Below, in pieces: positions 21,406-32,000 of a stretch of 64,000 nt of DNA. Source of the DNA: Setophaga petechia (lineage: Eukaryota > Chordata > Aves > Passeriformes > Parulidae); contig JANCRA010000007.1 of the NCBI GenBank assembly GCA_024362935.1, forward strand, positions 10,666,503-10,730,502, in the 5' to 3' direction. Every line of letters begins with the position of its first letter. Positions within the stretch are counted from its first letter, which is position 1. The notes under the pieces were generated by a model. The model was not told where the DNA came from. It did not search any database and saw only the letters and a program-made list of their open reading frames with translations. The translations under genes and the position numbers were made by a program.

Positions 21406-23900
21406 CTGGAAATAGAAAAGATTTAAAGTCCTGTCAGTACCCATTATTTATAACCAGAATGTACGAGGGGAGTATTCCCTGTGCAAACACACAGAGAAGC
21501 TTTAGAATGCAAACCTGAAGAGAAATAGAAGTACAAGATTCAAAGTAGCTAAACTGAGCCCTGTGGAGATTGCTCTGACATTCTGTTTGTCTCATTTTGC
21601 TATAAATTTATTTATTCAGAACTTTCTGATGCTCATAAAAGGTCCCTTCTCAGCATGGTTTATTTTGTCACTGTAATTTACTTTGCAATTTATTGTGGCA
21701 TAATCTGCATGCTTTGTATTACTGTTATATATGTTAGCTGGAAGAAAGAGGGGACTTTTCTTTGAATGTACTTATGTTGACACAGGTAATAGTAATGTTG
21801 CAGTTTTCTACATTAGAATCTTATATTTCCTCCCCTTACCATTTTATATGAAAGCACCACAGCCTTTAAATGTATTTTTCATGGCATTGCTCCATGGGTA
21901 CAGTGAGCTGCTGTACTAGAAGATGTAAAAAGGAGCTCGATGGAGATGTGCCTTTTCACTCTGCAGGCTAGAATCTCACAGGGTACCAGTGCTTTGGGGC
22001 ATGGGTCTGGGAGACCCTGTGAGCCTGCCTGTGAAGGCTGTGGGAGGACTGACAGGGGTGCTGTACCCTGGGTTTGAGCTGTTTTGTAGAGCAGTCTTTC
22101 AAATAGCATATACTTACCCAGGGAAATGGCTTAACCTGCTAAAAGTCACAGAAGGAATCTGTGACAGAGCAAGTACTTCCACTCGTGTCTCTCTGGTACT
22201 GTGCTTATCCTGGTTTCACTTCCAAAGATGCTTCTTCACTCCTTTTCTGTGTGGGGATAGGCTGACATGCATATTTCTTCTGATATACTAAGTGACTGCA
22301 CCAGGTGATTGTCCTTCAATTATGACAGTACATAAGTACAGCTAAAGCAGAGGGAATTTTTTGTGTTCAGTCAGGTCTTGATGGATTAGAGGTTTTTTGG
22401 TTTTCTTTTAATTACTTTGCACTGTGTGTATGCAAAATATAAAAGACAACATGTGTTGACCATGTAGAAAATAATACTTTTCTGTAATCTTTGGAATTAT
22501 TACATTCAGGGCACTGAAATTATTTCTACAACAGCTTTTAAGAACAATTTGGATTATACTCTACAGTGCATTAAAGTGAGTTGAAGAGTTTTGTTTAGCA
22601 ATAGGCAGAGATGGCTGTGGATTATTCCCCTACTGAGGAATTAGCTTGGCTTGGCTTTTGCAGCCTTGCAGCTTCAGCATGGTGCTGCCAATGTGTATGT
22701 GGTCACTGACACCTTGTGTTGATCCTGTCCTGCACTGGCTGTCAGTGGGGCCCTGTGCTGTGAAATAGGTTGTATAAAGTTGAGAGATGTCCCTGGGGCC
22801 CTGCAATGAGCCACACAGCAAACTCCTGTTGACTTGTCATCTGCTTACAATTTCAACCCAGGTGAGAGATAATGTCCCTCAAGGAAAGGCCACATTAACT
22901 CACTGTACTGCTGTGCTCTCCCTCGTGTGCTACACAGGGCTCATCACTTAGCCATGCACCACATATTCCTAAAACACAAGTTCAAAGCACCTCAAATAAT
23001 GCACATCCTGTAACTCTTGGCAGACTGTTGGCTTGCCTAGTTGTTTATGGGCTGGCCTCAGGCCCCCACCTGCATTCAGAATAGAGAGCAGCCATTTTGT
23101 CTTTAGAGCCCCTCAAACTGCACTCCCTTAAAGGAAAAATCTTGCTGGTATTCTTTTTGCTAGGATTTTTGTTCTTTCTTTTCTTAAGCTTTTTTGTCAA
23201 ACTGCAATATGGTGTCATGCTGACTAAAAGTCTATATTGGCTCAGTGTCTCTGGGAAGTGCTACTACTAACAGCCCTGCATATCTGTAAAAACAGTGTGA
23301 TGAAAGAGTTTGGAGGTGGTAGCCCGAACTGTGCTTTTCTCTGTTGCGGGGATGAACGGAGGCTTTGTCTCTGGTTCAAGTGCTGACAGCTTAGCATCAC
23401 ACCCAATCCTGTATTTGCTTAATAAAGGACAAGAAAACTGACACAGGAGAAAATCCTGCAAAAATTCAAGATGACTTCAAAGTTGCTCTCTAGAAAGCTG
23501 TGAGGTACATTGTCAAAGTTATTAGGCAAAAAAAGAAAAAAAAATAATCCTAGCTGTTTTTATTTACGGCTGGCTTAGCTGGAGGGCCAGGGTGAGCGGC
23601 TTAGCACAGTGGCTGCGAGTCACAGCAAGCTGGGGAGCTGGGTGGCCTTCCCCACAGCTCAAAGCAGCAACTCAAATCCTTAACAAAAGGCACTGATCTC
23701 TCCGTTAGCAGATAGCAGAGGAGGACTAAAATAAGCCTATGAGCTTATTTATACTTGAGTTCTCCTGACATGATGGACTCGGGAGGCAGCTTGCTGTATG
23801 TGGTGTTGTTGGGGCAATACATTCAGTCCCCATCCATTCATCCTCACTCTCAGTGTTATCAGGAGGATAAGCTTTAAAGTTCTCAGGAACCTATGAGTGA
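21406..23900. other. CHAT 5' intron
   Basis: Non-coding sequence between the first coding exon of CHAT and the CpG island. Open frames at 21,879-22,291 overlap on both strands and show no family resemblance. Confidence 0.6.
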
Positions 23901-23929
23901 AGTTAAGAGGAATGAATGCGTTGTCAGGA

Positions 23930-25250
23930 GTACACGTGTGAAGCGCGCACTGCCGCGGCAGTGAACATTGAGAGCGGAGCCAGGAGCCGCCCTGTCGCCG
24001 GCCGTGAGCTCCTTGCGGGCCGTGGCAGCGCCGGAGCGGTCGGGGAGCGCTCACGCTCCGCCGGAGGCTGCCGGGACGTCCCGAGACCTTCCCAAGCCTC
24101 AGCCCCGAAGGAGCCCTTTCCCTCCCGAACCGCCCGTTGCGGCGGGACGCTCAGGCGTGGCAAAACGGGCGGCTCCGTGGGTGCCGCCTAAACCGCCGAG
24201 TTTGGAGAAGGGAGCTCGCTGGGCTCCGCTCCGCGGGACCGGCCGGCCCCGCTCCCGCTCGCCCCGGCCCCAGGCTCTCCCGCAGCCGCGCCGTCGGGGC
24301 AGCGGCAGGCGCGGGGCGCGCAGCCCGCCCGCCCCTACCTGCTCGTCGGGGAGCTCCGGAGCGGCCGCCGGGCGGGCTCTGTGAGTCGCGGCGGCTCTGT
24401 CCAAGGTACCGCTGCCTCCTCCGCGGCCAGGTCCTCTCTGGGTGGGGGCGTGCGGAGGGCGGCTCAACTCCGCCGCCGCTGGCTCCTCCCCGCCCCGCCC
24501 GGCCCGGCCCGGCCCGGCCCGGCCCTGCCCCACCGCCCCTCCCGCTGCGTGCAACAGGCGCTGCTGCCCGCCCGCCGTGCCCTGCGGCTGCTGCGTCCAG
24601 TGCCGACCGTGTCCCCCGAGGGCGGGCGGGGACAGCCGGGTTCGCCGGAGCTCTTACGGCCGTCGGGGTCGGCCTCGGCAGCGGCAAGGGCAGCCCCGAG
24701 GGGCTGCTGTGCTCGCAGACCCGCGTTGCCGCAGGGGGTGTCGCCAGTGTCTAGAAGTGTCGCCATCGGGCATCTGCGGCTCCTGAAAGCTCGGTGGCCG
24801 AACGGGCGAGCGGCGCTGCCGGTGGCTGCCGGCACCACGGCCGGGACGGGTGGAAGTCGCGACGGGGCGGCAGCGGTCCGGGGAGAGGCCCGGGTTCTGC
24901 AGGAGCTGCCTTGGGGCCAGCAGCAGCAGCGGCCCGGGGCGGCAGCCTGGGAGAGGCTCCGCTTTTGCCCCTTGTCACAAAGAAGCGGCTGCGGTTTAGG
25001 GAAGCGGGTCTCACCTCCCACCACGGTCGCCACTGCTCTTTCGCCGAAGCCCCGTGCCAAAGCGCCATCCCGCTGTCTTCATGAGTTTTGCGCCGCCTGA
25101 GCAGCGACTCGACCGCCCCGGCGGGAGTTGCGGAGCCGTGCGTCCCGCTCAGCTCGGCGGAACCGAGCCGCCGCTGCTCCGCGGCGCCCAGATCCCCGGG
25201 GGCGGGTGGGAACCCTTTAATAGGTGCTATGGCCGCTTGTAAATATCTTT
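23930..25250 (-). promoter_or_regulatory. CHAT: CpG island, candidate downstream CHAT promoter / non-coding exon(s)
   Basis: GC-rich, CpG-dense stretch of about 1.3 kb between SLC18A3 and the CHAT start exon, with long chance open frames in all directions. It includes a GGCCC pentamer run at about 24,498-24,527. In mammals, CHAT non-coding first exons N and M lie between VAChT and the coding exons, so this is the expected place for a CHAT-only promoter. On the minus strand there are plausible donors: CAG|GTAGGG (24,333-24,338) and GGGAG|GTGAGA (25,009-25,014). Which are used cannot be told from sequence alone. Confidence 0.6.
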
Positions 25251-26511
25251 TCACCCCTCTTGCGATTATCAATAATTATTTTTGTTTCCTATTGGGTTAA
25301 GAATTAAAAGAAACGATTTCATTTTATATTAAGAGAAATTTATAGAGCAAATGATGCAGTCTTGTTCCCTTGTGAATGGATCGAAGGTTTCCACTCTTTG
25401 CAAATGTTTGAATTAAGCGTTTCACCCATCTTTTGTTTTTGTTTAATCCCTGTCGAGTCACTGAGGTGAGTGCTTTTTAATTCGGGCAGCATTTAGCACT
25501 GAGAAAGGCACCTTCCAGTATTGTACCTCTAAGTACTGGTGACGTAATTTTTGAAATATTAGAAAATTGAAATTAATTATTGTGGGGAATTAAAATTGAA
25601 TTCACATGAGAATTCAAGGAGCTGTTTTTAAACAAGCAGTAGCAGGGTTGCAGTGCGATGTTGTTTGCTCAGATCCGTTATGTTGTGAAGAATGAATGAG
25701 AACATTTTGTACTGGGGTTTTCTCCTGTGCCATTTTGGTAGCTAGTGAGAATTATGCTCTAGGAAATTGTTACTTTAGGGGTTACACTGAGCACAACCAG
25801 CTTGCTCCCTCCCTCAAGGAGCCCTCAAAAACAAAACAAAAGACAATCAATCCCCTTCAATTCTGTTTATTCAGATCATATTATTCTTGTAACTTGGACT
25901 TCAACATAATACAGCATATTGCACTTACCGGAGAGCAGCACAAGAGAGAAAAAAAAGGTACAATACTTCAGTTTATTCCCAGGGAAGAATGAAATGAGAC
26001 AGCTGTTGCTCTTCTTAAATATAGGAAACCAACTGAAAGTCTGAGTATATGTACACAAGATTTACTAAGTCCCTGAATACACAATTTGAAATTTTACACG
26101 TACTTTTTTGCTTTTCTTGTAATTTTTACAGAGATATACACTATGTCACACACAGTTTCAGTTTGAGAACACTCTGCACAATTATACCCCAGCTATAAAG
26201 CTGTTGGGTTTTTTGTTTTCTTTTTGGCTTTTTTTTTTTTTTGAAAGATCCCCTCAGATTCTGCTAATGGTTACTCCAATATTTTTTTCAGTATTATCTC
26301 CCATTTCCTACCCCCTCCACTTTGCTGGAATGCTGAAGGAAATACCGATTCAAAGTAAGTCTAGAATAAAGCCATTACATCATGACAAAGGTTAAACTGT
26401 AGATATTGCACGTCAGTACAGAAACATAATGCAGTAACATTTTCCTCCCCCTGCTTTGCCTCTCTCCCACAGGTCTCTCCTTGCTCCTGGGTCTGGGCCG
26501 CATGAGGGAAC
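25251..26511 (-). other. SLC18A3: Probable SLC18A3 3'UTR and flank with poly(A) signals
   Basis: AT-rich sequence after the VAChT stop. Minus-strand AATAAA signals lie at 25,972-25,977 and 25,866-25,871, about 535 and 640 nt past the stop. A strong minus-strand donor CCG|GTAAGT (25,923-25,928) lies between the two signals and could instead mark a CHAT non-coding exon. A run of T on the plus strand sits at 26,229-26,242. Confidence 0.5.
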
Positions 26512-28099
26512 CTAACTGTACTCATAGTCGGATGAGTCCTCCTCAGACACCCCTTTCAGGTCTCTGTGGTAAGAGCCCATGGCGTTCTCATCCATCTCGC
26601 CCGCTGGCTGGAGGCTTTTGCCCATGCCTTTGCGCTCCTCCATTTTGATGGTGTCATAGAGTCCCTTAGGTCCTTCTTCAAGGAGGATGTTCCTCTCCGA
26701 GTGAGAAGGTTTCATTTGGCAGACATTTTTGAGGAAGAGAAGGACAGGGGCATAAAGCACGTTGGCAAGCCCCATGCCCAGGTTGAGCTGCGCAAAGCCC
26801 ATAGTGTGCACAATCTGGCCGGCCACGATGGGCCCCAGGGCGTATGCCACACAGTAGGAGATGTCTGCAATGGCATAGACGCTGCCATAGACAGAGACGT
26901 GTCGCACGTCCACCAGGAAAGCCAGGGTGGGCAGCAGGGCTGTGTCCACCAGGGCGATGCCGAAGCAGATGCCACAGAGGGGAATGATGACCTGCCCGAA
27001 ATTCCTGCAGGCAGGCACCAGGCAGGAGCTGGCACCGATGATGGCCATGCCCAGGGCCCCGTAAAACCACTGCAGGTGTGGGTACGCAGCAGCCAGCTGG
27101 ACGGTGACGTAGACACCCAGCACGTGGGGGAAGAAGGCGGGCAGCCAGGTGAGGCCCACCTCCCACTCGCTGGCCCCCATGGAATCCTTCATCCAGTTGG
27201 CGATGGTGGGCTCCAGGAAGGCCAGGGGGATGTTGCAGGTGGCCAGAGCCCCTGCCACCACAGCAATGTAGGGGTCAATCATGAGGCGGTGTATGGGGGT
27301 GCCCACAGGCATGTTGGCCCGTGCCCCGGTGCCACCGGGCGGCGCCAGGACCAGCAGCATCAGCCCGTCGAGGAGGCAGACGCAGGCCAGCACCAGGAAG
27401 GGCACCCGCTTGCCCGCGAACTCGTACAGGACGCCGCCGAAGGGGGGGGGCGGCCAGGCTGCCGAAGGAGATGCAGGCCAGCGCCGTGCCCAGGGCGCGG
27501 CTCCGCGCCGGCTCCTCGGCGTAGCGGTCAGCGATGAGGGCGATGCCGGCCGTGTCTGCAAAGGCAGAGCCCAGCCCCTGCAGACTGCGCGCCACGAACA
27601 GCGTCGCGTAGTTTTCGGCGAAGGCGAAGGTGGCGGTGGAGAGGAACAGGACGGCCAGCCCGGCCAGCAGCGGTGCCTCGTAGCCCACGCGGTCGATGAG
27701 GGTGCCGCTGAGGGGATTCACGAGCAGCTGCAGCATGGCTTTGGAGGCGAACAGCACCCCGATCTGCACGTCCTCGTTGGTCCCCGTGGCCGGCGGGTAC
27801 CGCGCGGGCAGAAGGCTCCGGTTGCCGCCGCCGCTCCCGTTGCCCCCCGCGGGCGCGGACGGGCCGGCGGTGCCCCCGCCGCCGCGCATAGCCGCGATGT
27901 AGTCGGGGATGATGGGCACGATGACCATGTAGAGCATGTTGTCCAGCAGCAGCGCCACGCACACCACCATCAGCAGCAGCCGCCGCTGCCGCCGTGCCTC
28001 CCCCATGGCGGTGCCCAGCCGCCGCCGCCGCTCGCCCACCGCCTCCGAGAGCCGCTCCACGGCGGCCCGCGCCCGGCCCGCGCCCCCCGCCTCCGACAT
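26512..28099 (-). CDS. SLC18A3: Vesicular acetylcholine transporter (VAChT), intronless, one-base frame break
   Basis: VAChT loads cytosolic acetylcholine into synaptic vesicles in exchange for protons. It is a 12-helix major facilitator protein of the SLC18 family. The start at 28,099 ([14 protein letters not shown]) is chosen because it aligns with the mammalian N terminus (RLSEAVG, RRQRR before TM1). TM1 reads [21 protein letters not shown] long lumenal loop follows with NGS and NRS glycosylation sites, then [20 protein letters not shown]. The second half contains [20 protein letters not shown] and [14 protein letters not shown], with the family's membrane Asp residues. The C terminus has the dileucine trafficking motif SERNILLEE and ends EDSSDYEYS. 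Counting one base less, the gene has 529 codons (528 residues; human about 532). A run of nine G (27,442-27,450) in [12 protein letters not shown] shifts the frame; eight would keep it. Read literally, the product stops after about 274 residues. Confidence 0.95.
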
Positions 28100-28183
28100 C
28101 GCTCTCAGCGCCGCCGCCGCCCCGCCGCCCGCATGGGGCACGGCGGGGGCGGCCCCGCCGCCTCGGCCGCCCGAGCCGCCGCC

Positions 28184-28190
28184 GCTCACC
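28184..28190 (-). other. CHAT: Candidate CHAT R-exon splice donor upstream of VAChT
   Basis: The minus strand reads CCCGGAG|GTGAGC, a near-consensus donor 85 bases upstream of the VAChT ATG. In animals, the first (R) exon of CHAT lies upstream of VAChT and its intron contains the whole VAChT gene. This site would give that arrangement. The exon's 5' end cannot be set from sequence. Confidence 0.55.
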
Positions 28191-28254
28191 TCCGGGCGGC
28201 TGCCGTCAGCCCGCGCCGCCGCTGCCAGGCGGCTCCGAGGGGCCGGTCCTCCAT
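28186..28254 (-). other. Upstream ORF in the VAChT leader ending at the candidate donor
   Basis: ATG at 28,252-28,254 in a good context (GTGGTGATGG) opens 22 codons starting [10 protein letters not shown]. The TGA stop overlaps the donor GTGAGC. In unspliced (VAChT) transcripts it would be a short upstream ORF; splicing to CHAT would remove the stop. Translation is unproven and depends on transcription starting upstream. Confidence 0.35.
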
Positions 28255-29020
28255 CACCACACTAATAAGCGCCGCGCACGGAAACCCCACCCGCCCCCGC
28301 CACCGCGCCGGCCCCGCCGCTCGCCCGCCCGCCAGCAATCCGCGCCCCGCCCCGCCCCGCCCGCTGCACCGCGCCGGGGACGGCAGCCCTGCCCGCCGCG
28401 GTAAGGGGGCTGCGGGGCGGGGGAGCCGCCGGGGCTCTCCGCCCCGGGGGTGTGCCTGGGGGAGCGGTGGGGATGCGGCACCGCCCCCGAGACGGGGGCT
28501 CGACGGCGCGCCCGGCTCTGGACGCCTGAGCATCCCCCGGTAGCGAGCCCGGCTCCCCGGCAGCCTCCCGGAGCTCTCCGTTGCTTCCCCCTGTGCCGAG
28601 CGACGTGCGCCCGCCGGTGCTGCGAGCAGCGGTCCCGTGTCCTCTCAGCCCTGTGTCCCCGCTGCCTCGGCGGCGCCCGGCTCGCCGGCGGATGCCGGTG
28701 ATTGCGGGCTCTGCCGCTGCGCTGCCGCCGTCTAACCCGAGAGCTGCTCGGGGCTGTTCTCCAACACGCGTCGCGGGTCCGCCCTCGACCGCAGGGTGTA
28801 GGGGCGCTCGGGGAGACTTGAGCTAATGGAAACAGGGCTGGCAGGGCTGGGCTGAGCCCCCCACCTCAGGGCGGGCGTGAGACCACGGAAGCTTCATTGG
28901 AAATCAGAGAGCAATACAATAACTGTCTTCCTGCGTGCGAGCATGTTTCTGACATTCAGGCAAACGCCAGGGAAATAATCCTCATGTGCCGTGCGGCAGC
29001 TGGAAGAGCTGCGGGGCAAG

Positions 29021-29040
29021 GGGCCTGACCCGGTGCTGAG
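29021..29040 (-). promoter_or_regulatory. RE1/NRSE-like element (candidate REST site)
   Basis: The plus strand reads GGGCCTGACCCGGTGCTGAG. The GGTGCTGA half matches the RE1 core well. The other half, GGGCCTGACC, matches GGCGCTGTCC at 7 of 10, with a spacer one base shorter than canonical. It lies about 920 bp upstream of the VAChT start. REST control through an RE1 upstream of the R exon is known for the mammalian cholinergic locus, so position supports it while the imperfect spacing weakens it. Confidence 0.35.
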
Positions 29041-32000
29041 GCTTTGGTATTGAGAAGTACTCCTCAGCACAAAGCAGCACATCTGTACTCCTGTAGCAGA
29101 AATGACATGTGGGCTGATCCAAGGAGGATCTCTGCAGAAGGCTGTATAAACTAATCCCATCTCTCAGTCGAGCGGTTCCTGAGTGGATGTGGAATTTGGA
29201 CAACTTCATTTGCTTGCATAGCCTGGCTTCCACAGCTGAAAGGGAGATGATTTATCTGTCAGTTGCTGTATCTTGCTCTGTTGCAGGAAAACATTCGAGA
29301 TGGCCAGAAACACTTAAAGATAGATCCCTGCATGGAGTAGCGTACAGATCCAATTGTGCTTACACAGAAGTGGAACCTTAGAGAATATTTAAAATAACAA
29401 TAGTTCTAGACATCCATATTTCCATTGTTACCATTGTCACTGTAAAACTGCAGAAATGAACCACTGACAATCGGGATAAAGCTCTTGACCTGGGACTCTA
29501 AATAAGCTATTATCTTAAATGCTTTAAAAGGTAATTTCAGGACGTAGAAGAAAAGTGTCTGAAGGAATAGAAGAGTCTAACTGGAAGGATACTGAGCTAA
29601 AAGCCAAGGCTGCTGCACTTTGCTGCATGGAGTCAAGTCAATTGTCACCTGTGAGACTGATTTAGTTGGAAAAAAATCAAACTAAACACGACAAAGTCCA
29701 TCCTCCTCTGATTCCTCAAGCAGACCCTAGGGTAGCTTCTTGAGAACATGTTTCTGCACAGGACTGTGAACATGGAAGGAGCAGCTACCCAGATGATGGG
29801 GAAATGGCTGAAGGATGCACCTCCTGTTTGGGATGGATATCACGTTGCGGTAGGCAGTAATGGGTTGGGGGCAGATATGACTTTGGATCGTTGCTATGCT
29901 GCAGTCAGGAGTATTGGAATCTTGGCTCTCGCTTGATGAGGCACTTTATTTGATTAAAGTTTCCCTTTTAATCAGAGATATGGTCATTTCCCGTCTCTAA
30001 AATGGAATCTGGCTCTGGGGGTCATGTCTGGATAATAAAAGGACTGGTTCTCTTGTCTCATGGGAGTTGATATCGAATTTATTACCATCAAGAGAAAGCA
30101 GAATTATACTTGTAAAATGTTGCATAATAAATTTAGCTTCCTTAGTAAATCAAATCAGCGGATACCCTTATCTGCAAGAGATGCGTCATCGCTACGTGAG
30201 CTTCTTTGACTAGACAGAACTAATGGGGAGAAAATGTACCTTCAAGTGTGGTCAAAGTTGATGGACCCACAGTAAATAAAGTTAAAAATGTCTCCCTGGT
30301 GTTTGCCTTAGAAATTTATAATTATATTTGGGAAGAGACTTTAAGGTGAAATGAGATGACTTTTAAAATTTTGAGCTTTTATCCCAAAGCCCAGAGATGT
30401 GACAATTATTTAGTTTGAGAGGCGGAATGCGGAGGAGGTGATGTACTTCATTTGTCCTCCAGTACAGAACAGGCGGGTTTGGAAAGCCACCATAATATCA
30501 AGGAGATAGAGAAGATTTTGGATCTGTGTAAAGAACAGAGATGACTGGGCCAGGACTTCTACCACTTTCTTTGCTCTAGAGGCCATAGATGAAGGAGAAA
30601 TAGCTCAGGATGACTGGGAATAAAAAGGAATTTATTATTGAATCTAAAAGAACCCATGGCTCAGGAAGGGAAATAATACTTAGGATCTTAAAGATTTCAG
30701 AAAAAAATCCTAGAAAATATATAACATATATGAGTATACAAACCTTTATATCTGATGATGGTATCAGTTTAAATTGAATGTAAGGGTAAAGTGGGGTTTA
30801 GTGTGACCAGTTGATCACATTTCTAACACTCAGCTTAAAAAGGAGACCTACCTACATTTGAAATTTTGGAAAAATGAGTTAGGTTTCTCTCCAAACATCA
30901 ATATATATATATAAATAGTTAAACGGATAAAATTACTTGTGTACTGTCTGCTCTTGCTTGTCCTGCTACCTACTGGATTGATAGTCCTTGTGCTTTGAAA
31001 TGACAGTTGTATTTGATGCTGTATCATGGCAATTTTACAGAGAGAGAGAGAGAAGCAACAACTTCTGGGGTGTACTCTGCTGTCAGGAATGGAACTGAGT
31101 TAATTGTGCATCCTTAGGAGCCTTTCTTTCACAGGAGAAAAAGTTTTTGCTATGAGGTGTCCAAACACAATGAGTCAGAGAGTTAAGAGTCCTCCAGGTC
31201 TGCAAAATATTAATACTCCTAATAGCCTGAGCACTTAATGTCTGCAGTGGAGAGCTTGCCCTCTTCAGGACACGGCAATACTTTTTAGCACTTAGAACTG
31301 AACTAATTATGTGGGGTTTTTTTGATTAAAGACCTGCTAATCTGATTCTGCCAAATAGGAGAGGCTCACCTACTCTGACAAGTATGTGACAATCTTCAGA
31401 AGTGTGGTAGAGGAAAATGGAAGAGATAGAAGGTAAGGTCCATTTTCAACAACTTAATTTCAAATGCATTTTTGTGCAGAAAATGGTCAGGCTGTCAAAT
31501 GGCAGGCAGCCAATAAGTTCTTGTAATGAATGTAATTATCGAGAAAACAGTAGGTATTTTGCATGATCCATTAACATACTCCTGTATGTCAGTAGTAGCT
31601 GAGGTTCCTGCTCTTCCTGTTGAGCTCTAAAACCTTTGTTGCCAAGGCAGATGGGCACACAGTACAGACAGAAGCACATGAAGCACACAGGAGCTTTGGA
31701 GAGCAGAGGAAAGAGGGAGTCCTGCCAGTGGCTGGTGGTGCCATGAGGTAGCACTGGGCAAGGGCATGCCAGGCAGGGCTTGGTGCCCCTGGTCCTGCTT
31801 TGGATTCCTGCTGGGCTCGTTGGCAGTTCTGGCTTAGCCCCTCCAACCATTGGTACTTTTGTGGTTAGCAGGATTAGCCACCAGGCACAGCCTTCTGAAG
31901 GGACCATGTGTCTTGTAACTGTCAAAAAAGTTCTTGTGTGGTAGAGGTGAAATGTGGGATGGAGGCTGTACATGAAAGTGTGCCCTTCCACTTCTGTAAA

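Larger units (their letters stand above)
26500..28800. other. CpG island over SLC18A3 and its upstream region
   Basis: CpG density is high throughout the VAChT coding sequence and for about 700 bp upstream, falling after about 28,800. It likely includes the promoter of VAChT and of the CHAT R-type transcripts. No clear TATA box is seen upstream of the start. Confidence 0.7.

Noticed and set aside
24099..25272. Long open frames on both strands in the CpG island (up to 239 codons)
   Set aside because: They overlap in many frames, are Ala/Arg/Pro/Gly-rich and show no domain; this is what stop-poor GC-rich DNA gives by chance.
28100..28189. N-terminal extension of VAChT from the GTG at 28,189
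   Set aside because: The extension is Gly/Ala-rich, begins with a non-ATG codon that is also the splice donor, and homologues start at the ATG at 28,099.
27281..28543. 420-codon plus-strand open frame opposite SLC18A3
   Set aside because: It is the antisense shadow of the GC-rich VAChT coding sequence and upstream island, with low-complexity composition.
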